Shown piece by piece: positions 43,532 through 51,152 of a stretch of 64,000 nucleotides of DNA. Location of the stretch: positions 434,001-498,000 of the forward strand of contig NZ_JAFICD010000003.1 in assembly GCF_017833525.1 (NCBI RefSeq), read 5' to 3'. Under the pieces are notes generated by a model that was not told the DNA's origin, did no database searches, and was given only the letters and a program-made list of their open reading frames with translations. Position 1 is the first letter of the stretch, and each line of letters opens with the position of its first letter. A program made the position numbers and the translations under genes. The DNA is from Duganella sp. 1411. GTDB taxonomy: Bacteria; Pseudomonadota; Gammaproteobacteria; Burkholderiales; Burkholderiaceae_D.

Positions 43532-44083
43532 TCAGGCTTCCAGCGGTGCAGTCTCCGATCGCGCCTGCACCGCAGCGGCAAGAACGTCGAGCACGTCAAG
43601 CAGCACGGCGACCGCGTCGGGAATCGCCAGGATATCGGCGTCGCTTGCATGGCTGTTGTTGATGGGAACAGCTAGATACGCGCCCTCGACCACTTGGGCA
43701 CCCATCACCACCAATGTCTTGCGCAGTGCTTCCGGCGCATAGAGGGATCGTGACGAGGCGATCAATAACCCGACGGGCTTGTCGACAAGCTCTCCTGAGC
43801 CGACGATCCAGTCGAGCGCGTTCTTGATGACGCCGGTCACGCCGTGCGCGTATTCCGGGCTGGCGATTACGACGGCATCGGCCTCCCGCAGCGCGGCGCG
43901 CAGCGCGTGCACGGAAGGCGCTTCGTGGCCTTCCAGATCCGGATTGAACAAGGGAACCGATGCCAGGTCGGCATACAGGCTGAAGTGGATGCCCTCTTGC
44001 GCCACTTGGGCCATCGCGTTGAGCATCGCGGTGTTGACGGAGGCAGCCCTCAGGCTGCCGGATAGTCCCAGAATTTTCACCAT
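43532..44083 (-). CDS. NADPH-dependent FMN reductase
   Basis: The 183-residue flavodoxin-fold reductase starts MVKILGLSGSLRAASVNTAML, with the FMN phosphate loop GSLRxxSxN and SPEYAHGVTGVIKNALDWI. It uses NAD(P)H to reduce flavin or quinones/azo compounds in the cytosol. It lies 19 nt past the DHFR-like gene on the same strand, so the two form a likely operon. Confidence 0.9.
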   Translation of the reverse strand: MVKILGLSGSLRAASVNTAMLNAMAQVAQEGIHFSLYADLASVPLFNPDLEGHEAPSVHALRAALREADAVVIASPEYAHGVTGVIKNALDWIVGSGELVDKPVGLLIASSRSLYAPEALRKTLVVMGAQVVEGAYLAVPINNSHASDADILAIPDAVAVLLDVLDVLAAAVQARSETAPLEA

Positions 44084-44102
44084 GTCAGATCGTGGCGATG
44101 GC

Positions 44103-44750
44103 TTAGTTTTTCCGCAGCACGACATGCGTCGCAGCTTGCGTCGGCACATGTTCGGTGCAGCGGAATCCCAAGCTTGCCAGGTCCAGTCCCGCGAACAACG
44201 ATTCACCCGATCCGAGCAGCACAGGCGAGATCGCCAGATGCATCTCGTCGACCAGGCCGGCCTGCAGATACTCACGAACGGTGGCCACGCCACCGCCTAA
44301 CCGCACGTCCTTGCCGTTCGCGGCTTTCATCGCTTGAGCGTAGGCGGACTCGATACCGTCAGTGACGAAATAGAAGGTGGTCCCGCCTTTCATCTCCAGC
44401 GGCGCGCGCGCGTGGTGGGTCAGCACGAACACGGGAACGTGGTACGGCGGTTCATCGCCCCACCAGCCCTTCCAGTTATCGTCCGGCCACTCTCCACGGA
44501 TCGGACCGAACATATTCCGGCCCAGGATCCAGGCGCCGATGTTCTCGAAGCCGCGCGCGGCGAAATCCTCGTCAGGGCCGTCCGTTCCTTTGCTTTCGTC
44601 TCCCAGCATGCGCTGGAAGGTACGGGTGCCGCGGAACCAATTGTGCAGTTCCTCCGCGTTCTTACCCATCGGTTTCTCCAGGCTCTGGTCCGGGCCCGCG
44701 CCGTAGCCGTCGAGCGACACGGTGAAGCACTGTACTTTGAGCTCGGCCAT
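44103..44750 (-). CDS. RibD C-terminal/dihydrofolate reductase-like family protein
   Basis: The 215-residue protein has the RibD_C/DHFR-like fold pattern: FTVSLDGYGAG at the start, AWILGRNMFGPIRGEW in the middle, then VFVLTHHAR and VRLGGGVATVREYLQAGLVDEMHLAISPVLLGSGESLF. It is probably an NADPH-dependent reductase of unknown substrate. The ATG at 44750 is used because AGGAGA lies upstream. It precedes the FMN reductase gene. Confidence 0.88.
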   Translation of the reverse strand: MAELKVQCFTVSLDGYGAGPDQSLEKPMGKNAEELHNWFRGTRTFQRMLGDESKGTDGPDEDFAARGFENIGAWILGRNMFGPIRGEWPDDNWKGWWGDEPPYHVPVFVLTHHARAPLEMKGGTTFYFVTDGIESAYAQAMKAANGKDVRLGGGVATVREYLQAGLVDEMHLAISPVLLGSGESLFAGLDLASLGFRCTEHVPTQAATHVVLRKN

Positions 44751-44948
44751 CACATCTCCTTCGCGTTGAGGCGATTAAATCGGAGCTTAAATATGAGGCA
44801 TCCAGAAGAAAAATGCAAACAATCGGAAAACGTCTTCAAGCGCTTCCACCTCGGGGCCTAGCCCGCGCACGTTACAACCCGTAACAGCTTCAACTGCGGT
44901 CGCCTGTTAATCTACATTCATACTTTTCAGCAAGGAAGGATGTCGATT

Positions 44949-46706
44949 ATGGGCGCTCATGCGAGGCATTTTAAAACTGCGGTGTCGTCGTCGTTGATAC
45001 TGAGCCTGCTGGTTCTCGCGGGTTGCAACAAGCCCGGCGATACACCGCAGCAGACCAGCGCGGCGCCCACCGCGACATCTCCGCAGCCGGCGCCGTACAC
45101 GCCGCCGACTGCCGATCAGCTGTCGCAGATGGTCGCGCCGATCGCCCTCTTCCCGGACAAGCTGGTCGGCCAGGTGCTGGCCGGCGCGACGTATCCGGAC
45201 CAGATCTCCGCCGCCAACCAGTGGCTGGCCCAGAACCCATCGTTGAAGGGGGAGCCGCTGCAGGCGGCCGAGGCCAGCCAGCCGTGGGACGTCAGCGTCA
45301 AATCGCTGACCACCTTCCCCAGCGTGCTGGGCCAAATGGCAAATAACATCCAGTGGACGACAGCGCTGGGCGAGGCCTATGTCAACGATCCGAACGATGT
45401 GATGAACGCGATCCAGGTGCTGCGCTCGCGCGCCCAGCAGTCCGGCAACCTGAAAACGTCACCGCACCTGAGGGTCTCGACCGTTGTCCATACTGCGCCG
45501 GCAACGACCTACATCACGGAGTCGCCGTCGGAACCGGTGGTCTACTCGGGGCCGGCGGTCATACCGCCGCCGCCGCAAACCATCGTCATCGAGCCGGCGC
45601 AGCCGGATGTCGTCTATGTGCCGCAGTACAATCCGACCGTCGTCTATGGCGCGCCAATGCCGGTGTACCCGGGCTGGACTTATCATCAACCTGCCTACAG
45701 CACCGAGACGCTGGTGACGACCGGCGCGTTATCGTTCGGCATAGGCGTGCTGGTGGGCGCGGCGGTAAGCCATCATCATGACTGGGGCTGGAATGCGTGG
45801 GGCGTCAACTGGGGCGGGCCCGCTCCGGATCGCGGCTACGATGGCGGCTGGCATCGCCCTGCGGTGGTGTACAACAATTCGACTTATATTTCGAAATCGG
45901 TGACGGTCGTGAATCATGTGAATAACATCAACGTTACCAACAACAACTATCGGACCACCAACAACGTCAACAACGTTGTCAACCGCACGCAAAACTTCGC
46001 CATCAACAATGCCGCGCCACGACCCGCAGCCATGATGAACGCGCCGCACTTCGCGCCCAATGCCGCGCCAGTTCCCCCTGCCCATGTGGCTGCGATGGCG
46101 GCCAATCCGCCGTCGCAGCGCCAGGGCGGGATGATGAGCATGCCGCACTTCACGCAGCGCGATGCCGTTCCCGGCTCACGTCCGATGCCTGCCACGCCGG
46201 CACAGCCGATGCACGCCGCCGCAGCTCCTCACTTGAATCAATTGGCGGCGGTGCCGCACAACGCGCCGACGCCACCAATGGCTCAGCGCGACCTGCACCA
46301 GCCGCCACCAGTGGCGCACGCATCGTCGGCCGCGAAGATGGCGCCGCCTGAAGCGATGAAACCCCCACATGAAGAGCGCCGAGTCGACCGAATGCCAGCC
46401 CAGGCGCAGATGGAGCGGCCGCACGCCGATGCGATGCGCGAGCACATGGAGCAAGAAAGAAGCGCCGCCCTGACGCACCTCCCGCCAGCCCCGCGCGCGG
46501 AGCCCGGCATGCAGCACGCGCCGTTGCCGAACCGCGAAGCCGATCATCCTAGCCATGTGCAGCCCCAGGCGATGCACCAGGACGTGCTGGCTGCGCATAA
46601 CGCGCATCCCCGCCCTGTCGAGCAACATCCGGTCAAGCATGTGGAGAAGCATGAGCAAAGCGCCCACAATCATGACAAGCATGCGGCGCCGGAGCGGCAT
46701 GGCTAA
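44949..46706 (+). CDS. DUF3300 domain lipoprotein
   Basis: The protein is about 585 residues. A signal and lipobox (LILSLLVLAGCNK) are followed by the DUF3300 domain (LSQMVAPIALFPDKLVGQVLAGATYPDQISAANQWL ... PWDVSVKSLTTFPSVLGQMA). A long low-complexity tail rich in Asn, then His, Pro, Ala and Met follows. The ATG at 44949 is preferred because AAGGAAGG abuts the earlier ATG at 44940. It is probably outer-membrane anchored; its function is unknown. The histidine-rich tail might bind metal. Confidence 0.88.
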   Translation: MGAHARHFKTAVSSSLILSLLVLAGCNKPGDTPQQTSAAPTATSPQPAPYTPPTADQLSQMVAPIALFPDKLVGQVLAGATYPDQISAANQWLAQNPSLKGEPLQAAEASQPWDVSVKSLTTFPSVLGQMANNIQWTTALGEAYVNDPNDVMNAIQVLRSRAQQSGNLKTSPHLRVSTVVHTAPATTYITESPSEPVVYSGPAVIPPPPQTIVIEPAQPDVVYVPQYNPTVVYGAPMPVYPGWTYHQPAYSTETLVTTGALSFGIGVLVGAAVSHHHDWGWNAWGVNWGGPAPDRGYDGGWHRPAVVYNNSTYISKSVTVVNHVNNINVTNNNYRTTNNVNNVVNRTQNFAINNAAPRPAAMMNAPHFAPNAAPVPPAHVAAMAANPPSQRQGGMMSMPHFTQRDAVPGSRPMPATPAQPMHAAAAPHLNQLAAVPHNAPTPPMAQRDLHQPPPVAHASSAAKMAPPEAMKPPHEERRVDRMPAQAQMERPHADAMREHMEQERSAALTHLPPAPRAEPGMQHAPLPNREADHPSHVQPQAMHQDVLAAHNAHPRPVEQHPVKHVEKHEQSAHNHDKHAAPERHG

Positions 46707-46795
46707 CGTCGGGGTCTCCATCGGTGCTTCCGTGCGTGGCGGCAACAATGCACATCACGTCATGGTATAATTGACAACTAAATGGAGACCCGTGA

Positions 46796-47239
46796 ATGAA
46801 TATTGAAATAGCCAACATTTTCGACATCGACGCAGCGGCGGTATTGTTTAACGAGTACCGCGTTTTCTACGGCAAGCCATCCGATCCGGAAGCGGCCAAA
46901 CGCTTCCTGTCGGAACGGATGATTCACCAGCAATCGGTGATCCTGCTGGCGCGCGACGAAGCCGGCGCGAATGTCGGCTTCGCGCAGCTCTATCCGATCT
47001 ACTCTTCCGTATCGATGCGCAAGAAATTTATCCTGAACGACTTGTATGTGGTCCCGCAGGCGCGCGGCACGGGGCGCGGCAAGGCCTTGCTGGACAAGGC
47101 GAAAGTGGTCGCCAGGGAGTACGGCGCGCTGGCGCTGACGCTGTCCACGGCGGTCGACAACGAAAGCGCGCAACAGCTGTATCGGTCGAATGGCTGGGAG
47201 CTGGACAAGGACTACCTCACCTTCGAGTTTTCCCTGTAA
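46796..47239 (+). CDS. GNAT family N-acetyltransferase
   Basis: The 147-residue protein has the GNAT acetyl-CoA motif ILNDLYVVPQARGTGRGKALLDKAK (RGxGxG type) and C-terminal SAQQLYRSNGWELDKDYLTFEFSL. GGAG lies about 8 nt before the start. It acetylates an unknown amine and acts in the cytosol. It converges with the STY0301-family gene. Confidence 0.92.
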   Translation: MNIEIANIFDIDAAAVLFNEYRVFYGKPSDPEAAKRFLSERMIHQQSVILLARDEAGANVGFAQLYPIYSSVSMRKKFILNDLYVVPQARGTGRGKALLDKAKVVAREYGALALTLSTAVDNESAQQLYRSNGWELDKDYLTFEFSL

Positions 47240-47255
47240 CGACAAGCCATGCCGG

Positions 47256-47702
47256 CTACTTGCAAACGAACACGGTTTCGACAAAAGCGCCGCGTTCGGT
47301 CTTGGACGTTGCAGTGCATTCGGTAGCATCGACCGGAATGCGTTTGAAGAGCTGCAGCGGACCGTAGCCGCAGTACAGCCAAGTCTCGTAGGGGTGCGGC
47401 AGGTCGAGCTTCCAGCGCGTGACCCCGGTTTCCCGATCGCCGTTCTTCGAGATTTTCGCGTCGTATGGCTTGAGGTAGCCGGACTCGTCCGGTGCGCCAT
47501 GCAGCAATCCGGCGCCTTCCAGTCGCCATTCTTGCGGCATCACGGCCGTCCATCCTGCTGGCGGGCGATCGGCCTTGAAGGCGTCCGGCGTGAGCCAGAG
47601 CGGGCAGTCGAAGCGCTGCTCGGTGCCGCCGCTCGCAAGCGGCATGCCGAACAAGCAGCTTGCCCCAAGCGCAAGCACAACAGGAAATCCACGACGGTTC
47701 AT
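47256..47702 (-). CDS. STY0301-family periplasmic protein, probable immunity partner of the decayed effector
   Basis: The 148-residue protein has a signal peptide (MNRRGFPVVLALGASCLFGM), then FDCPLWLTPDAFKADRPPAGWTAVM ... ETWLYCGYGPLQLFKRIP ... ATECTAT, the STY0301 pattern with paired cysteines. Its ATG overlaps the stop of an amidase-like effector remnant (ATGA). This coupling and its periplasmic location suggest an immunity role. A fragment of a second copy lies at 40298-40371. Confidence 0.75.
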   Translation of the reverse strand: MNRRGFPVVLALGASCLFGMPLASGGTEQRFDCPLWLTPDAFKADRPPAGWTAVMPQEWRLEGAGLLHGAPDESGYLKPYDAKISKNGDRETGVTRWKLDLPHPYETWLYCGYGPLQLFKRIPVDATECTATSKTERGAFVETVFVCK

Positions 47703-47909
47703 CGCTCAATCACATAAAAAGCGAGGGCGTTGTCGCTCGGGGTCATAAACGTGCCGTCCGCTTTACGCTGCTTGTGCGGGGGCGGTATCCTGATCAGCCG
47801 GCGTTCGATATAGGGACGGCCCTTGTCGCCCTTCCATATCGACGCAGCTACCCGAGCCGGCAAGGGGCTGGTGCCAGAGCTGCTCTACTTCACGATACAC
47901 GAATGGCAT
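47699..47909 (-). pseudogene. Internally deleted amidase-like (BPSL0067-type) type VI effector
   Basis: An ATG at 47909 with AGGAG upstream opens MPFVYREVEQLWHQPLAGSG then SCVDM, the N-terminal cysteine motif of small papain-like amidase effectors. The sense then shifts frame to GDKGRPYIERRLIRIPPPHK ... PSDNALAFYVIER, a plausible C-terminus ending at the ATGA overlap with the STY0301 gene. Only about 70 codons remain where a full effector has well over 100. A central deletion therefore probably removed the catalytic histidine. The family call is inferred from short motifs. Confidence 0.55.
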
Positions 47910-48109
47910 AGATTTCTCCTTCGCCACGGCGTATGGTGGCGCCTCGCCATCGTTGTTCAGGCACGGCGATGCGGTTTTGAGCGGAGACAACCCATATCCA
48001 TATACCCATATGGACACAGGCAATTTTTGCCTGATGTCGCGTGAATGCAGCGTCGGCGCGAGCGGATCCCGCGCGAAAAGTTTATGCGGCCTGCGCGCCC
48101 CGCCCCGGC

Positions 48110-48727
48110 CTACTGCAATTGGGCGAGCCAAACCGTGCGGCCGCGACAGCTTTGGTCGTTGGCGACGTTGGCGAGGACGGCGAAACCTTCGTTCTCCAGC
48201 AGTTGCCGGTACTCCGCCGGATCGAGGCTGGCGTGATACAAGGGCTCTCCTTCGAGGCTTCCCATCGCCTCGCCATGCGCCGGCCCGCTGGTGAACATCA
48301 GCATCGCGCGCGGCGCGGCGTGCGCCCGAAAAACCGCGAACATGCCGCGCTGGTCTTTGTGATTCAGGTGGAAAAAACTGTCCCAGGCAAGGATGCCTTG
48401 AAACCGCTGTTCGAGGCGTAAGGTTCGCATGTCGGCGACCCGCGCCCGTTGGTGCGGCAGGCATGCCCTGAACATGGCCACCATCGCGGCGGATGAATCG
48501 ACGCCCGTCACCGCGTGGCCGCGCACGCTCAAATACCTGGCGATCGGTTCGCCCGCGCCACAGCCAAGATCAAGCACGGCCGCGCCTTTGGGGATGTCTG
48601 CGGTGAAGCGGTCGAGCCATCCACGTTCGAATAGTTCGCGTTCACGCAGGCGGGCCTCCACCCAGGTGGCGGCGTGGCGTTCGTAGAGGTCGACAATGGC
48701 GTCGGCGGCGGGATTCAATGGCAACAC
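48110..48727 (-). CDS. Class I SAM-dependent methyltransferase
   Basis: The protein is about 205 residues with the SAM-binding motif GAAVLDLGCGAGEPIARYL, the acidic loop VTGVDSSAAMVAMF and AWDSFFHLNHKDQRGMFAVF. There is no ATG at the natural start; GTG at 48727 or TTG at 48724/48718 are the candidates. It begins 8 nt after the stop of the methionine aminopeptidase gene, so it is probably in that operon. The substrate is unknown. Confidence 0.85.
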   Translation of the reverse strand: MLPLNPAADAIVDLYERHAATWVEARLRERELFERGWLDRFTADIPKGAAVLDLGCGAGEPIARYLSVRGHAVTGVDSSAAMVAMFRACLPHQRARVADMRTLRLEQRFQGILAWDSFFHLNHKDQRGMFAVFRAHAAPRAMLMFTSGPAHGEAMGSLEGEPLYHASLDPAEYRQLLENEGFAVLANVANDQSCRGRTVWLAQLQ

Positions 48728-48735
48728 CTTTGCTT

Positions 48736-49503
48736 TTAGTGCGGCGCGCGTTCCTCGGGCCGCAACGTCAACACCTGCACGCCGTGTCGCGTCACGGCCA
48801 CTGTATGCTCGAACTGCGCGGACAGCTTGCCGTCCGTCGTCACGACGGTCCAACCGTCGTCCTCGGTCCGCACGGTGCGGCGGCCTTCGTTGAGCATCGG
48901 TTCGATGGTGAACACCATGCCCTCCTGTAACACCAGTCCGGTCTGCGGCTTGCCCCAATGCAGCACCTGCGGCGGTTCGTGCATTTCCCGGCCGATCCCG
49001 TGCCCGCAATACTCGCGCACCACCGAGTAGCCGTGGCGCCGCGCGTGGCGCTCGATCGCATGGCCGACGTCGCCCAGCCTGGCGCCCGGACGGACCGCCT
49101 TGATGCCCTTCCACATGGCCTCATAGGTCACCTGCACCAGCCGTTTGGCCATCGGCGACACCTCGCCGACGAAGTAGGTCTTGCTGGAATCGGCGATGAA
49201 TCCGTTCTTTTCCAGCGTGATGTCGAAGTTGACGATGTCGCCGTCGCGCAGGATATCCGTGGCCGACGGCACGCCGTGGCACACCACGCTGTTGCGGGAC
49301 GAATTGAGCGCATAGGCGAATCCGTACTGCCCCTTGCTGGCCGGACGCGCGCTCAGTTCGTTGACGATGAAGCTGTCGACCATGTCGTTGACCTGCATGG
49401 TCGACATGCCGATCAGGCTGAATTGGTCCAGGTGGCCGAACACGCTGGCCAGCAACTTGCCCGATTCCGCCATCAGGGCGATTTCCTCCGGCCGCTTGGT
49501 CAT
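48736..49503 (-). CDS. map: Type I methionine aminopeptidase (accessory copy)
   Basis: The 255-residue metalloprotease removes N-terminal methionine. Its motifs are VVCHGVPSA, GDIVNFDITLEKNGFIADSSKTYFVG (metal Asp ligands), YCGHGIGREMHEPPQVLHW (His) and MVFTIEPMLNEG (Glu). Its start overlaps the stop of a ParD-like gene by 4 nt. The pairing suggests an accessory copy rather than the housekeeping map, which normally sits near rpsB or secY. Confidence 0.93.
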   Translation of the reverse strand: MTKRPEEIALMAESGKLLASVFGHLDQFSLIGMSTMQVNDMVDSFIVNELSARPASKGQYGFAYALNSSRNSVVCHGVPSATDILRDGDIVNFDITLEKNGFIADSSKTYFVGEVSPMAKRLVQVTYEAMWKGIKAVRPGARLGDVGHAIERHARRHGYSVVREYCGHGIGREMHEPPQVLHWGKPQTGLVLQEGMVFTIEPMLNEGRRTVRTEDDGWTVVTTDGKLSAQFEHTVAVTRHGVQVLTLRPEERAPH

Positions 49504-49724
49504 CCCAGCGCGCTCCTGAACGTCTGCGTGTCGAGGTCGACGCCGACCCCGGCCGCCCGCAGCTCCCCGGCGACGATCTCGTTGAAGCTCAGTGTCGGAT
49601 TCATTTCGCACAACATGCCGATCTTGATCCAGAACGCCGCCTGCGCGTTGATCGAACGGCAGCCGACGCCGCTGGCTTTGCGGATCTGGTCGTGCAGATT
49701 GTCGTCGATGTTGACGATGCCCAT
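49500..49724 (-). CDS. ParD-like antitoxin-type protein
   Basis: The 74-residue protein starts MGIVNIDDNLHDQIRKASGV and has a ribbon-helix-helix-like N-terminus (RSINAQAAFWIKIGMLCEM). It matches the ParD-like family. It overlaps map by 4 nt. The two genes are translationally coupled like a toxin-antitoxin pair, but the second gene is a methionine aminopeptidase. ATATACACTTCGTATAT-type repeats just upstream could be its operator. Confidence 0.8.
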   Translation of the reverse strand: MGIVNIDDNLHDQIRKASGVGCRSINAQAAFWIKIGMLCEMNPTLSFNEIVAGELRAAGVGVDLDTQTFRSALG

Positions 49725-49765
49725 ATTTAATCCTATATACGAAGTGTATATGGATTGTATATTCA
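49725..49765 (-). promoter_or_regulatory. AT-rich operator-like repeats upstream of the ParD-like gene
   Basis: The minus strand reads TATACAATCCATATACACTT then CGTATATAGGAT. An ATATAC...GTATAT palindrome (centre near 49740) and a neighbouring TATAC half-site are visible. Such short palindromes are typical autoregulatory sites of ribbon-helix-helix antitoxins. Inferred from symmetry and position. Confidence 0.5.
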
Positions 49766-49791
49766 TCCGGCGGCGCCGCGCAATCGCTTTT

Positions 49792-51081
49792 TCAGGCCGC
49801 GTGATCCTCGGGGATAGTCCGCACCACCAAAAAGTGGTACGACATGGCGCCGGCGAAGGCGATGGCGGCGCCGGTCAGCAGCGCCGGCACGAACGACCAC
49901 GTTTGCGCGATGTAGCCGGTCAGCACGGGCGCCAGCGCGCCGCCCAGAAAGCCGCCGAAGTTCTGGATCGCGCCGAGCGAGGCGATGCGGCTGGGCGGCG
50001 CCGCCACCGTCGCCAGCGACCACGCGCTGGCCGACGAGGCGTTGGCCAGGAAGATGACGATCGAGATGCAGGCGACGGCGACGACGTTGCTGTCGGCCAG
50101 CGCGGCCGGTATCGTGAACGCCACCATGCCCAGCGTGGCCACCACCACCGCGTTGCGCCGGCCCGAGACCGGCGAGGCGGCGCGGCGGGCGACGCGGTCC
50201 GACGCCCAGCCGGCCAGCAAGGCGCCGGCGAAGCCGCAAATAAACGGGATCGAGGCCGCCAGGCCGGCGTACGCCAGGTCCATATGCCGTTCGGTGCGCA
50301 AATAACCCGGCAGCCACGTCAGGTACACCCAGTTCAGGTAGACCGAGCCGAAGAAGCCGAGCATCATGCCCCAGGTGGTGCGGTGGCGGAACAGCGCGCA
50401 CCAGGCGGCAAAGCTGGTCGTGGCCGCGCCGGCGCCGGCGCCGCCGCCATCCAGATAGGCGCGCTCGGCGGCGTTCATGCTTGCCGCGACCGGATCGCGG
50501 TACAGCGCCACCCACACCAGCGCCGCCACCAGGCCCAGCGCGCCGGTGGCGAAGAAGGCCCAGTGCCAGCTGGTGGCGGCGATCAGCGGCGTCAGGCACA
50601 GCGGCGCGAGCGCCACGCCCAGCGGCGAGGCCGAATTGTAGACGCCGGTCGGCGCGCCGCGCGAACGGGGCGGGAACCAGTTGCTGACCACCCGCGCCGC
50701 CGCCGGGAACTGCGGCGCCTCGCCGATGCCGAGCGCGATGCGCGCCAGCACGAACCAGCCGAAGGTGGAGGCCAGGCCGCCGGCCGCCTGCGCCAGCGAC
50801 CACAGCACCAGGCCGCCGCCGAGCAGCCAGCGCGGCCCCACCTTGTCGACCAGCGCGCCCACCGGCAGCTGGCACAGCGCGTAGCTCCACGAGAACGCCG
50901 ACAGCAGCAGGCCCATCTGGCCGAGCGAGAGGCCGAGGTCGGCGCGGATGTATTCGTTGGCCACCGCCAGGGTGGCGCGGTCGAGGTAGTTGATGACGCC
51001 GCACACCACCAGCAGCACCAGCGCCAGGGTTTGGCTGCGGCGGATGCGGGCGGGGGTGTCGTTACCGGAGATTTTGAGCAT
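49792..51081 (-). CDS. MFS transporter, ACS (anion:cation symporter) family
   Basis: The 429-residue, twelve-helix transporter has VVCGVINYLDRATLAVANEYIRADLGLS, typical of the hexuronate/galactonate/4-hydroxyphenylacetate ACS branch, and the loop 2-3 motif GALVDKVGPRWLLGGGLVLWSL. It is an inner-membrane transporter, likely for an organic acid. No catabolic genes are adjacent to reveal the substrate. Confidence 0.9.
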   Translation of the reverse strand: MLKISGNDTPARIRRSQTLALVLLVVCGVINYLDRATLAVANEYIRADLGLSLGQMGLLLSAFSWSYALCQLPVGALVDKVGPRWLLGGGLVLWSLAQAAGGLASTFGWFVLARIALGIGEAPQFPAAARVVSNWFPPRSRGAPTGVYNSASPLGVALAPLCLTPLIAATSWHWAFFATGALGLVAALVWVALYRDPVAASMNAAERAYLDGGGAGAGAATTSFAAWCALFRHRTTWGMMLGFFGSVYLNWVYLTWLPGYLRTERHMDLAYAGLAASIPFICGFAGALLAGWASDRVARRAASPVSGRRNAVVVATLGMVAFTIPAALADSNVVAVACISIVIFLANASSASAWSLATVAAPPSRIASLGAIQNFGGFLGGALAPVLTGYIAQTWSFVPALLTGAAIAFAGAMSYHFLVVRTIPEDHAA

Positions 51082-51152
51082 GTCGGCTTTTCAAATGCGG
51101 GCTGCGCGGGGTTATCCACCCGGAACAACCGGGAAAAGACGGCGAGTATAGT

